Assembly: GCF_000473045.1 (NCBI RefSeq)
Contig: NZ_AXAY01000031.1
Location: 1-64,000, forward strand
DNA from: Bradyrhizobium sp. WSM3983
Lineage (GTDB): Bacteria; Pseudomonadota; Alphaproteobacteria; Rhizobiales; Xanthobacteraceae
Direction of reading: 5' to 3'
Length of the DNA stretch: 64,000 nucleotides
Of this stretch, positions 1 to 7,955 are shown one piece after another. The notes under the pieces are model-generated. The model made no database searches. It had not been told where the DNA came from and worked only from the letters and a program-made list of their open reading frames with translations. A program made the position numbers and the translations under genes. The stretch's first letter is position 1; each line of letters begins with the position of its first letter.

Positions 1-804
<804 letters not shown>

Positions 805-828
805 GGTCCAACGACCTCAAGGACTACG

Positions 829-858
829 AAACCCCGGCAGCGATGCCGGGGTTTTTGT
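829..858 (+). terminator. Rho-independent terminator of groEL
   Basis: A perfect 10-bp GC-rich stem (arms 830-839 and 844-853) with a GCGA tetraloop runs straight into a T-rich tail. It begins 25 bases after the groEL stop codon. Confidence 0.93.
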
Positions 859-880
859 TTGAGGGTGAAACTCCCTCCCC

Positions 881-933
881 TCGTCATTCCGGGGCGCGGC
901 GAAGCCGCGAGCCCGGAATCCATAACCACAGGC
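881..933. repeat. Left arm of an inverted repeat boxing the GIY-YIG gene (REP-like unit, family A)
   Basis: This 53-base unit is itself a palindrome: CATTCCGGGG at the outer side pairs with CCCGGAATCC further in, around a GCGGCGAAGCCGC core. Its reverse complement recurs at 1231-1283, where the outer 16 and inner 24-25 bases are identical and only the core differs. It ends one base before the stop codon of the gene at 935-1228. Related units lie at 42285-42391 and 47653-47692. Confidence 0.9.
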
Positions 934-934
934 T

Positions 935-1228
935 TTAGTTGGAGATACCGTTGTAGAGATCATCCCAATTGGGATTCTGTTCATCGATCAATCGCGTCTT
1001 CCAATCGCGCCGCCATTTCTTGAGCTCTTTCTCTCGAGCGATTGCGCTTGTGGGGTCATCGAAAGTCTCAAACAAAACCAACTTGTCGACCCCGTATCGT
1101 TTCGTAAATCCTGGGACGACTTTGGTCTTGTGCTCATGGACGCGTCGAACGAGATCGCTCGTTACGCCGATGTACAGGGTACCGTATTTCCTACTTGCCA
1201 GGTTGTAGACGTAGTACGCCATTCCCAT
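935..1228 (-). CDS. Small GIY-YIG nuclease-domain protein inside inverted REP-like arms
   Basis: A 97-residue protein made up almost entirely of one GIY-YIG domain. The YYVYNL strand and TLYIGVT give the two halves of the signature, followed by the conserved Arg in DLVRRVHEHK and the metal-binding Glu in AIAREKELKKWRR. Members of this compact (UPF0213/YhbQ-like) family are presumed single-strand or structure-specific DNA endonucleases; the substrate here is unknown. The gene fills the gap between two inverted palindromic arms almost exactly: one base separates its stop from the left arm and two bases separate its first ATG from the right arm. No clear ribosome-binding site precedes the first ATG, and the second in-frame ATG, two codons later, is an alternative start. 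The arrangement resembles REP-associated transposase loci, but with a different nuclease fold. The domain call is firm and the mobility role is inference. Confidence 0.93.
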   Translation of the reverse strand: MGMAYYVYNLASRKYGTLYIGVTSDLVRRVHEHKTKVVPGFTKRYGVDKLVLFETFDDPTSAIAREKELKKWRRDWKTRLIDEQNPNWDDLYNGISN

Positions 1229-1230
1229 CG

Positions 1231-1283
1231 GCCTGTGGTTATGGATTCCGGGCTCGGCGCTTCGTGCCGCCCCGGAATGACGA
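1231..1283. repeat. Right arm of the inverted repeat boxing the GIY-YIG gene (REP-like unit, family A)
   Basis: Inverted copy of 881-933, lying immediately upstream of the GIY-YIG start codon. The nuclease promoter and translation signals must therefore lie in or beyond this arm. Confidence 0.9.
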
Positions 1284-1364
1284 CCGGATGTTAGTATCAG
1301 GCGAAGAATACATCAACCAAAAGCTGCAATCGCAATCTTACGATCGTGGCACTGCGAAGCGACG

Positions 1365-2198
1365 TCACGCGCGCGACATGTCCTGGAAACACGCCCTCAC
1401 CCAGTCAATCGTCACGCGGGTTGCGGCGTCGCGCTTGAGGTGGTTTTGCACGAGCAGCCAGACGTCGCGCCGTTTCGGCAGCAGGGTGGCGCGCAGGCGG
1501 CGGTCCCCGAGCAGATCCGCGCAAACATACTCCGGCAACACGCCGGCGGCCTGATGCGCGCGGATCAGGTTACGGATGACGCGAACGTTGTCGGTGACGC
1601 AGCGCGCGCGGGCTTTCCTGGTGCGCAGGAATTGCATCTCGGGAATGGCGCCGAGCTCGTCCGGATAGGCGCACAGCATCGGCTCGCCCTCGGTTGCAAC
1701 AGGCTCGAAATAATAGAGCTTGATATCGCTGAGCTTCGAGATCGCGAAATCGCCTTTGTCGGGCTTGCGCAGGCGGATGGCGAGATCGGCCTCCCAACGC
1801 GAGAACTTAACGTTCTCGCTCGAGGTGAGGAATTGCAGCGTCAGGCCGGGATTGACGCGCAGGAAGTCGCTCGCGCGCGGCGACAGTACCTCCTCGGCGA
1901 CCGTGTTGGTGGAGGCGATGCGCAGGCGTCCCACCGGACCCGCCAGGCTCTCGCCGACGCGACCGATCTCGGCGGCATGCGCCGCCATCGCTTCGACATG
2001 GGCCAGCACCGCCTCGCATTGCCGCGTCGGCTTGCGGACGCCGTCGGCGGCCTCGAACAGGCGCAGGCCCAGCGCGCGCTCGATGCGCGACAGCCTGCGC
2101 CCCACCGTGGTCTCGTCGATGCGCAGCCGCGCGCTGGCGCCGGCATAGGTGCCCTCGTCCCTGACGGCAGCGATGATACGCAGATCGTCCCAGTTCAT
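1365..2198 (-). CDS. LysR-family transcriptional regulator
   Basis: A 277-residue protein with an N-terminal winged helix-turn-helix over roughly residues 1-60 (MNWDDLRIIAAVRDEGTYAGASARL, then ETTVGRRLSRIERALG) and a C-terminal effector-binding region. LysR proteins bind DNA as tetramers and respond to a small-molecule ligand. The gene is divergent from the isochorismatase-like gene at 2328, with a 129-base shared promoter region. This is the classic layout for a LysR regulator controlling its neighbour, here an isochorismatase-GST pair. The effector cannot be deduced. Length and domain order are normal for the family. Confidence 0.93.
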   Translation of the reverse strand: MNWDDLRIIAAVRDEGTYAGASARLRIDETTVGRRLSRIERALGLRLFEAADGVRKPTRQCEAVLAHVEAMAAHAAEIGRVGESLAGPVGRLRIASTNTVAEEVLSPRASDFLRVNPGLTLQFLTSSENVKFSRWEADLAIRLRKPDKGDFAISKLSDIKLYYFEPVATEGEPMLCAYPDELGAIPEMQFLRTRKARARCVTDNVRVIRNLIRAHQAAGVLPEYVCADLLGDRRLRATLLPKRRDVWLLVQNHLKRDAATRVTIDWVRACFQDMSRA

Positions 2199-2327
2199 GG
2201 CTTCAGACTATATCGGCCGTCGGCAGCCTGCAATATCGCAGCCACCCGCTGCAACATCCCTGCATATCGGCAGGCGTTTCCGGGGCTATGTTCATCGGGC
2301 CTTTCGCCTTCGGAGATTGCCAAAACC
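2199..2327. promoter_or_regulatory. Divergent promoter region with a candidate LysR binding site
   Basis: This is the control region between the LysR gene and the isochorismatase gene. It holds an inverted repeat with 5-bp arms CCTGC/GCAGG at 2259-2274 around an AT-rich centre. A related TGCAATATCGCA stretch lies at about 2229-2240. LysR sites typically have a T-N11-A dyad; assigning this one to the neighbour is inference. Confidence 0.45.
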
Positions 2328-2921
2328 ATGACGACCGCAAAGACCCTGCTGCAGCTTGCCGGTGCCGACCTCAACCCGCCGCGCCTCAGCGACGCCGCGC
2401 TGGTGCTGATCGATATCCAGAACGAATATCTTGCGGGCCCCCTCGCCTTGCCCGCTGCCCGGCCCGCGATCGCGCGGGCGGCTGCGCTCCTGGCGCGGGC
2501 GCGCGAGAGCGGAGCCGCGATCATCCACATCGCTCATCGCGGCAAGGCGGGGAGCCTGTTCGATCGCGGCGCCGACCGCGGTGCCATTGTCGCCGAACTG
2601 AGCCCCCGTGCCGGCGAACTGGTGATCGAGAAGGAGCTGCCCAACGCCTTTGCCGGCACCGATCTGCAGGCGCGCCTTGCCGCAACCGACAGGAAGAACC
2701 TCGTGCTGGCCGGCTTCATGACGCATATGTGCGTCAGCTCCACCGCTCGTGCCGCGCTCGACCTCGGTTTTCGCACGACGATCAACGCCGACGCCTGCGC
2801 CACGCGCGACCTGCCCGACGGCCGCGGCGGCACGCTGGACGCCCGGACCATCCACGAGGTTGCACTCGCCGAGCTATCCGACCGCTTCGCGATTATCGCG
2901 CGCGGCGATGCGCTGAAATAA
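2328..2921 (+). CDS. Isochorismatase-family cysteine hydrolase
   Basis: A 197-residue alpha/beta hydrolase of the isochorismatase/nicotinamidase superfamily. The catalytic triad is visible: Asp in ALVLIDIQNEY, Lys in VIEKELPNAF, and the nucleophilic Cys in GFMTHMCVSSTARAA. Members cleave C-N or C-O bonds in isochorismate, nicotinamide, N-carbamoyl compounds or similar small molecules, and the exact substrate is not evident. The ATG at 2328 was chosen because the protein then begins at the normal family start; the reading frame extends far upstream only as antisense to the LysR gene. The next gene, a GST, starts 12 bases after the stop, so the two probably form an operon under the LysR regulator. 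Confidence 0.9.
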   Translation: MTTAKTLLQLAGADLNPPRLSDAALVLIDIQNEYLAGPLALPAARPAIARAAALLARARESGAAIIHIAHRGKAGSLFDRGADRGAIVAELSPRAGELVIEKELPNAFAGTDLQARLAATDRKNLVLAGFMTHMCVSSTARAALDLGFRTTINADACATRDLPDGRGGTLDARTIHEVALAELSDRFAIIARGDALK

Positions 2922-2933
2922 CGGAGCTACGCG

Positions 2934-3563
2934 ATGCTGCAACTCTATTTCTCGCCGATGGCCTGCTCGCTTGCGAGCCGCATCGCGCTGATGGAAGCCG
3001 GCCTCGATGCGCACTATCATCTGGTGCATCTCCTGACCAAGCAGGTCGCGGACGACGACAGCGATTTTCGCGGCATCTCGCCGAAGGGCGCGGTACCGGT
3101 CCTGGTGCTGGAAAACGGCGAGCGACTGACCGAGAGCGCGGCGGTGCTGCAATACATCGCCGACCTGAAGCCCGAACGCAGCCTTGCGCCGCCGCCTGGC
3201 GATCCCGATCGCTATCGCATGCAGGAATGGCTGAGCTTCATCGGCGCCGAGATCCACAAGGCGTTCCTGTTTCCGACCTTCTGGTACAAGGACGACGGCT
3301 CGCTCGCCAAGCCACGTGCGCGGATCGCGCAGACATTGTCGGTGCCAGCAGCGCATCTCGCAGACCGCGAATTCGTCGTTGGTCAACGCTTCACCGTTGC
3401 CGATGCCCACCTCGCCTGGGCTTTGTTGCTGCTCCGCCCCGCGGGCGTCGACATCGCGCAATGGCCGTCATTGTCGGCCTATCTCGAACGCATGCAGGCG
3501 CGACCCACCGTGCGGGACGCGATTGCAACCGAGATGGCGCTGCGCAAGACGATCGCGACTTGA
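2934..3563 (+). CDS. Glutathione S-transferase
   Basis: A 209-residue cytosolic GST. It has an N-terminal thioredoxin-like domain (MLQLYFSPMACSLASRIAL, with the Ser/Cys-containing active-site turn), the cis-proline motif GAVPVL, and the glutathione-binding ES in LTESAAVLQYI. The C-terminal helical domain carries the conserved Asp in FTVADAHLAWAL. It resembles bacterial beta/GstB-type enzymes. It lies 12 bases downstream of the isochorismatase-family gene, and the pair is likely co-transcribed, perhaps for detoxification or breakdown of an aromatic or N-containing compound. It converges on the L,D-transpeptidase gene with an 8-base gap, and no terminator is visible there. Confidence 0.93.
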   Translation: MLQLYFSPMACSLASRIALMEAGLDAHYHLVHLLTKQVADDDSDFRGISPKGAVPVLVLENGERLTESAAVLQYIADLKPERSLAPPPGDPDRYRMQEWLSFIGAEIHKAFLFPTFWYKDDGSLAKPRARIAQTLSVPAAHLADREFVVGQRFTVADAHLAWALLLLRPAGVDIAQWPSLSAYLERMQARPTVRDAIATEMALRKTIAT

Positions 3564-3570
3564 GCGCGCT

Positions 3571-4758
3571 TCACTCCACCCGCGCCAGCACCGCGAGCTT
3601 GCGGATGCCCTTGTTGCGATAGGCGTCGAGGAACGCGTAATAATCCTTGAACGACACGCAGCCGTTGGAGTCGCCGTTCGGCCCGAGCATGAAGGTGTGC
3701 GCGAGCAGGCCGTCGCGGCCATAGATCGCGCTCTCGCCGCCGACCGGGGTCAGACGCAGCGCCGGCACGCCGTGGAACAGCGCTTCGCGCGGCTTCAGAT
3801 TGTAGATGTGCGGCGGCGTCACGCCGCGCATGCGGGTGCGCTGCGAGCGCGGGTCGTCGAGGTTGGAGCCGAGGCCGGAGTGCGCCTCGAGCTTGGTGCC
3901 ATCGGGCAGATAAACCGTCTTGGCGGTGATGTCGTAGACCGCAGTGTCACGCTCATAGGGCGGCGCACCGCCGAACATCGGATTCTGCTCCTTCGGCGCG
4001 ATCGCCGAGGTCACGCTGGCATCGGCCGAAGCATAGGCGAGCAAGCCGCCGGACGGCTCACGCTTGCCCCAGAGCTTTTCCACCATCGACTGGCGCGGAC
4101 CGGTGATCGACATCACCGCGGCCTTGGCGCGATCGGCAAAGGATTTTGGCTTGGCTTCAGGCGCCGGCACGATCCCGGCCGGATCGGCCGAAGCCAGCTG
4201 CACCGGTGCGTCAGCACGCTTGGTCTTCGCGGCGTCCGCGATCTTCTCGACGACCCTGGCCGGGCTCTTCAGCACGTCCGCGACCCTGGCGACGACGGTC
4301 GGCTTCGCCGGCTCCTTGCCAGTTTCCTTGGCCTCGGCAACCTTCGTCGCGGGCGCAGCGCTCGCCGCGTTGGACTCGACGCCCTGCGTGGCTGCCGCGG
4401 CAAAGCGCTCGTTGAACATCTCACGTGAAATCGGTGCAGCCACCTGCAGCCGATCGGGCAGCAGCGCAAACGTCTCGCGGATGGCCTCGCCCGCCTCGCG
4501 CAGCGCGACCTTGGGGGCGCGCTTGACCACGGGCTCGTCGTAGCCGGAGCTGCCGACAGCCGGATAGACGCTGGCTGCGAAGATGTTGTTGTAGACGGTC
4601 CAGCCGGCAAGCACGACGCAGCCGATCACGGCGGCGCCAAGCACGTTTTGGGTGGTCATTTTCCGGGAAGACTTCCGATGAGAATGCTTATTCGGATTCT
4701 TGTTCGGATTCTTGGGCTTCCGTGCCGCGTAACTCTGCGCAGCGATACTCGTACTCAT
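3571..4758 (-). CDS. Membrane-anchored Tlde1/DUF2778-type L,D-transpeptidase-like protein
   Basis: About 395 residues from the chosen ATG. The N-terminus is short and basic (NPNKNPNKHSHRKSSRK), followed by one transmembrane segment (VLGAAVIGCVVLAGWTVYN) and a long Ala/Lys/Pro-rich periplasmic linker. The C-terminal domain spans roughly the last 130 residues. That domain holds AHTFMLGPNGDSNGCVSF, where His and Cys fit the HxnSxGC active site of L,D-transpeptidase/Tlde1 enzymes acting on peptidoglycan peptides. The start at 4758 is preferred because an AAGGCG ribosome-binding site precedes it; an upstream ATG would add 24 residues. The likely role is cell-wall cross-link editing in the periplasm. 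A toxin role, known for secreted Tlde1 proteins, is not suggested by the context because no immunity or secretion genes are nearby. Confidence 0.8.
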   Translation of the reverse strand: MSTSIAAQSYAARKPKNPNKNPNKHSHRKSSRKMTTQNVLGAAVIGCVVLAGWTVYNNIFAASVYPAVGSSGYDEPVVKRAPKVALREAGEAIRETFALLPDRLQVAAPISREMFNERFAAAATQGVESNAASAAPATKVAEAKETGKEPAKPTVVARVADVLKSPARVVEKIADAAKTKRADAPVQLASADPAGIVPAPEAKPKSFADRAKAAVMSITGPRQSMVEKLWGKREPSGGLLAYASADASVTSAIAPKEQNPMFGGAPPYERDTAVYDITAKTVYLPDGTKLEAHSGLGSNLDDPRSQRTRMRGVTPPHIYNLKPREALFHGVPALRLTPVGGESAIYGRDGLLAHTFMLGPNGDSNGCVSFKDYYAFLDAYRNKGIRKLAVLARVE

Positions 4759-5251
4759 TCGCCTTGCGTCCAGAACAGTGCCACTCAGTTCCCCTTCGAA
4801 GTGCCGCTGGTCACGATCCGGGAACAGCATCTCGCAGAGGGTCGGAGCGTCATTAAGGCGACTTTTAGTTAAATGCGGATTAAGTTCGGGCAGATGTGGG
4901 GCAAGTCGTTAACGCTGTGCCATTTCGAGAAAAAAGCCCGCAGAACTACGGACTTAGGCGAAGCTGTTAACCATAATTCTAGGTCGGTTTGCGCAGGGAT
5001 CCCGACGCCTCCGACCGCACCCAAAACACATTCAACAACGACATTTTCGTGATCATCAAACTGGCCCGACGATAGCGCCGAAGCGTTGCGTGAGGCTGGT
5101 GCAGTCAGCTGCAGAAAGGCAGCAGCACGCACACCGCACGGAGCGCTCACGTGGCACGGCGCACCTGATCGAAAGTTGATCGTGCCGGTCTGGAAATGGG
5201 CGTGCCGAGAAAATAGCTACCACATCGGCACTTTTCAGCAGCCTCTGCGAG
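4759..5251. other. Intergenic region, no gene recognised
   Basis: About 490 bases between the divergent L,D-transpeptidase-like and FecR genes. Reading frames on both strands here (4869-5150, 5056-5934) have no start signals or recognisable domains. The region presumably holds the two promoters; nothing else stands out before the palindrome at 5252. Confidence 0.6.
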
Positions 5252-5269
5252 TGATACGGTACCGTATCA
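5252..5269. promoter_or_regulatory. Perfect 18-bp palindrome, candidate operator upstream of the FecR gene
   Basis: TGATACGGTACCGTATCA equals its own reverse complement. It ends 42 bases before the FecR start codon, a suitable position for an operator of a dimeric repressor or activator. The cognate regulator is not identified in the window. Confidence 0.6.
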
Positions 5270-5311
5270 ACATCGCCTTGAACTGTGCCGAGCACGCAAA
5301 CGGAGGCTGGC

Positions 5312-5839
5312 ATGAGAGGGTTTTCGCGCGCCGGGTTTTCGGCCATGGCGTGGTCATTTGTGTTGATCGGATCTGCAACTGCACAGCCTGCCGCCAATGC
5401 AGGCTGCACGGCGTCGCCGTCGGCCGCAGGGACGCAGACCTGGCGCTGCGACAACGGCATCACGATCGTTGCCGAAAGCGGCGCCCGATTTGAACTAAAC
5501 GACGCCAACCGCGACGGACATATTGACTCCGTCGAGTTGAGCAGCAAAGCGCTGCTGGTCGAAGCGCCCAAGAGACCCCACGGCCATCCCTTCAAGGTGC
5601 TGACGCCGCAAGCGATCGCCGCCGTGCGCGGCACCAAATGGGCGGTCGATGTCGCCGAGGCCAAGACCTCGGTATTTGTCGCCAACGGCCGTGTCGGCGT
5701 GACCCGCAGGCCGGCGCGTGGACGCGGCATCGTGCTCGGCCCCGGCGAAGGCGTCGACGTGGAAGCGACCGGTCCGCTGACCGTGAAGACATGGGGCCAG
5801 CCACGCGTCGACGCGCTGATGGCCCGGCTAGGCCAATAG
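5312..5839 (+). CDS. Secreted FecR-domain protein with an EF-hand-like loop
   Basis: A 175-residue exported protein. Residues 1-24 form a signal peptide ending SATAQ. The core resembles a FecR domain (VLTPQAIAAVRGTKWAVDV, then TSVFVANGRVGVTR). Residues 64-75, DANRDGHIDSVE, match the calcium EF-hand loop pattern with Asp, Asn, Asp, Gly, Ile and Glu at the expected places. The ATG at 5312 has a GGAGG sequence five bases upstream; a longer frame starting at 5285 lacks this. The next gene, a CHASE2 adenylate cyclase, begins 64 bases later. FecR and CHASE2 proteins often sit side by side, so this is probably the periplasmic partner of the cyclase sensor. Its ligand is unknown. Confidence 0.8.
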   Translation: MRGFSRAGFSAMAWSFVLIGSATAQPAANAGCTASPSAAGTQTWRCDNGITIVAESGARFELNDANRDGHIDSVELSSKALLVEAPKRPHGHPFKVLTPQAIAAVRGTKWAVDVAEAKTSVFVANGRVGVTRRPARGRGIVLGPGEGVDVEATGPLTVKTWGQPRVDALMARLGQ

Positions 5840-5903
5840 AACTCGGTCGTCACGACCTGCTTCGGCAGGCCCGACAACAAAAAGAAGATTGCAGTACGAC
5901 GGA

Positions 5904-7790
5904 ATGAAGAGACGCGTTCAAATTCTGGTGGCACTTGTCCTCACCGCGTTGTGGGGCGCGGGCATCCATGCGGGCCACGCCAACGGTCATCTGCGCTTTC
6001 TCGATCGGCTCGAGGCGACGCTGACGGATTGGCGAACACAGGTCCGGGGCGTGCAAGCTCCGCCCGATCTCGTCACCATCGTCGCCATCGACGACACCGT
6101 GGTGAAATGTGGCGGCAGCTATCCGCTGCCGCGCGCCGATCTCGCCCGGGTGGTCGACACCATCGTGCAGCTCAAGCCGAAGGTCGTGGCGATCGACCTG
6201 CTGCTGATCGACCGCAGCGCCGCGATCGGCGACGCCACGCTGGCCCATACGCTCGCCACCGGTCTCATGGTGCTGGCCGCCGCTGCGATCTTCCCGAGCG
6301 AGAGCGAGACCGTGGCGCCCGGCAGCGCAGGGCCGCTCGCCGCCCTGCCCCAGGCCGAGCGCTTCCTGCTGCCGTTGCCGGCCTTCGCCGATCACGCCGA
6401 TGTCGGAATCGTCAACGTCGCGACCGGGCAATCGGGCTCACCGCTCTCGGTGCCGATGCTGTTCCGGACAGGCGACAAGGTCGAACTGTCGTTTCCGCTG
6501 CGGGTCGCGAGCCGCGCACTCGACAAGCCGCTGACGATCGCGCCCGATCATCTCATGCTCGGCGATCGCGCGGTGCCGACCGACACCGACTTTGCGCTGC
6601 CGATCACCTATTACGGCCCGCGCCGCACCATCCGCACCGTGAGCGCGCAGAGCATTTTCGACGGCACGCTCGACCGTAAGGCGATCGAGAACCGGATCGT
6701 CGTGATCGGCGCAGCCGTTGCCGGCGGCGGCGACTTCTTCCCGACGCCGTTCGATTCCCTGATGCCGGGGGTCGAGGTGATCTCGACCGCGATCACGCAT
6801 CTCGTCGCCGGCGACAGCATCGTGCGCGACCGCAAGGTTCACATCGCCGATGCGCTCATCGCGATCCTGCTGCCGATGCTGCTGGTCGGCCTGCTCGCCT
6901 GGCGGCGGAGCGCGCTCGGCTTCGTCGCGGCAGCCGCGGTGATGGTCGCCTGGGCCGGGCTCAATCTGTTCGCGTTCACGCACGGCGTCTGGCTCGATGC
7001 CGCGATCACGCTCGCAGCCACGGTGCCGCCGGTCGCGGTGTTCGTCGGCGTGCAATTGTGGGCCGGAGGCCGCCGCACGCAATATCTCGCCGCCAGGAGC
7101 CGGTCGCTGGCGCAATTCCAGGCGCCGGCCCTGCAGGAGTGGCTGGCACGCGATCCCGATTTCCTGGCGAAGCCCGTGCGGCAAGATGCGGCCATCGTCT
7201 TCATCGATCTCTCCGATTTCACCGCACTGAGCCAACGGATCGATCCGGACGAACTCCAGGACATCCTCCAAGCGTTCCACGCGCTGATCGACCGGGCCGC
7301 GGTCGATTGCGGCGGCATGATCACGAGCTTTCTCGGCGACGGCGCCATGATCCTGTTCGGCCTGCCCAGCGCGATGCCGGACGATGCGGCGCGTGCGCTG
7401 AAATGTGCGATCGACCTGCACCGCGGCGTCGAGCGCTGGACGGCGTCACTGCCATCGGCGATCGGCGGCCGGCTTGGGTTCAAGATCGGGGCGCATTTCG
7501 GCCCGATCGTCGCCTCCCGTCTCGGCGAGAGCCACCAGCACATCACGGCAAACGGCGACACTGTCAATCTCGCGAGCCGGCTGATGGAGGTCGCCGCGCA
7601 GAACGGCGCGCGGCTCGCATTGACCGACGCACTGCTCGATGCGGCTGACTTTCACGGGGCGCCCGACGGTGTCCTGTCGGGCCCCCTGCTCACGCAGATC
7701 CGCGGCCGCTCCGGCATCGTCCACGTCTGGTTCTGGCGCGACCAGGACAGGCCGAGCCCGGCCGCAGCCAAGGTCGAAATGATCGATTGA
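5904..7790 (+). CDS. CHASE2-domain adenylate/guanylate cyclase
   Basis: About 628 residues. An N-terminal transmembrane helix is followed by a periplasmic CHASE2 sensor (about residues 30-290, with TDWRTQVRGVQAPPDLV and VVAIDLLLIDR). A cluster of membrane helices follows at about 305-375, then a cytosolic class III cyclase domain. That domain has the metal-binding Asp in VFIDLSDFT, FLGDGAMILFG, and GDTVNLASRL near the purine-binding site. It should turn ATP into cAMP in response to an extracytoplasmic cue. The ATG at 5904 is used; a TTG five codons upstream is possible. It lies directly downstream of the FecR protein, probably in the same transcript. A REP-like inverted pair follows the stop. 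Confidence 0.88.
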   Translation: MKRRVQILVALVLTALWGAGIHAGHANGHLRFLDRLEATLTDWRTQVRGVQAPPDLVTIVAIDDTVVKCGGSYPLPRADLARVVDTIVQLKPKVVAIDLLLIDRSAAIGDATLAHTLATGLMVLAAAAIFPSESETVAPGSAGPLAALPQAERFLLPLPAFADHADVGIVNVATGQSGSPLSVPMLFRTGDKVELSFPLRVASRALDKPLTIAPDHLMLGDRAVPTDTDFALPITYYGPRRTIRTVSAQSIFDGTLDRKAIENRIVVIGAAVAGGGDFFPTPFDSLMPGVEVISTAITHLVAGDSIVRDRKVHIADALIAILLPMLLVGLLAWRRSALGFVAAAAVMVAWAGLNLFAFTHGVWLDAAITLAATVPPVAVFVGVQLWAGGRRTQYLAARSRSLAQFQAPALQEWLARDPDFLAKPVRQDAAIVFIDLSDFTALSQRIDPDELQDILQAFHALIDRAAVDCGGMITSFLGDGAMILFGLPSAMPDDAARALKCAIDLHRGVERWTASLPSAIGGRLGFKIGAHFGPIVASRLGESHQHITANGDTVNLASRLMEVAAQNGARLALTDALLDAADFHGAPDGVLSGPLLTQIRGRSGIVHVWFWRDQDRPSPAAAKVEMID

Positions 7791-7791
7791 A

Positions 7792-7936
7792 CTGTCGTCC
7801 CGGCAAAGGCCGGGACCCATACTCCCAGGCAGAAATTTGGCGAATACTAGGAGTGAACAGGTCATCGATTGGTACGAGCACCTGAGTTCATCGATAGATC
7901 GCGTGGTATGGGTCCCGGCCTTCGCCGGGACGACAG
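7792..7936. repeat. Inverted pair of REP-like palindromes (family C)
   Basis: Two 31-base arms, 7792-7822 and 7906-7936, are inverted copies with a single mismatch. Each contains its own GTCCCGGC/GCCGGGAC dyad, and the arms are separated by 83 unrelated bases. The element fills the space between the cyclase stop and the convergent glycosyltransferase gene. Confidence 0.88.
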
Positions 7937-7955
7937 CGCAAAGAGAGTTGCGCCG

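Noticed and set aside
881..1283. Reading the paired palindromes as CRISPR repeats or integron attachment sites
   Set aside because: There is no array of regular repeats and spacers, no cas or integrase gene, and the units are inverted rather than direct.
3571..4758. Reading the Tlde1-like protein as a type VI secretion toxin
   Set aside because: It has its own membrane anchor and no immunity or secretion genes beside it; a housekeeping cell-wall role is simpler.
5056..5934. 292-codon minus-strand frame across the FecR gene
   Set aside because: The FecR gene on the other strand has a signal peptide, domain motifs and ribosome-binding site; the opposite frame has none.
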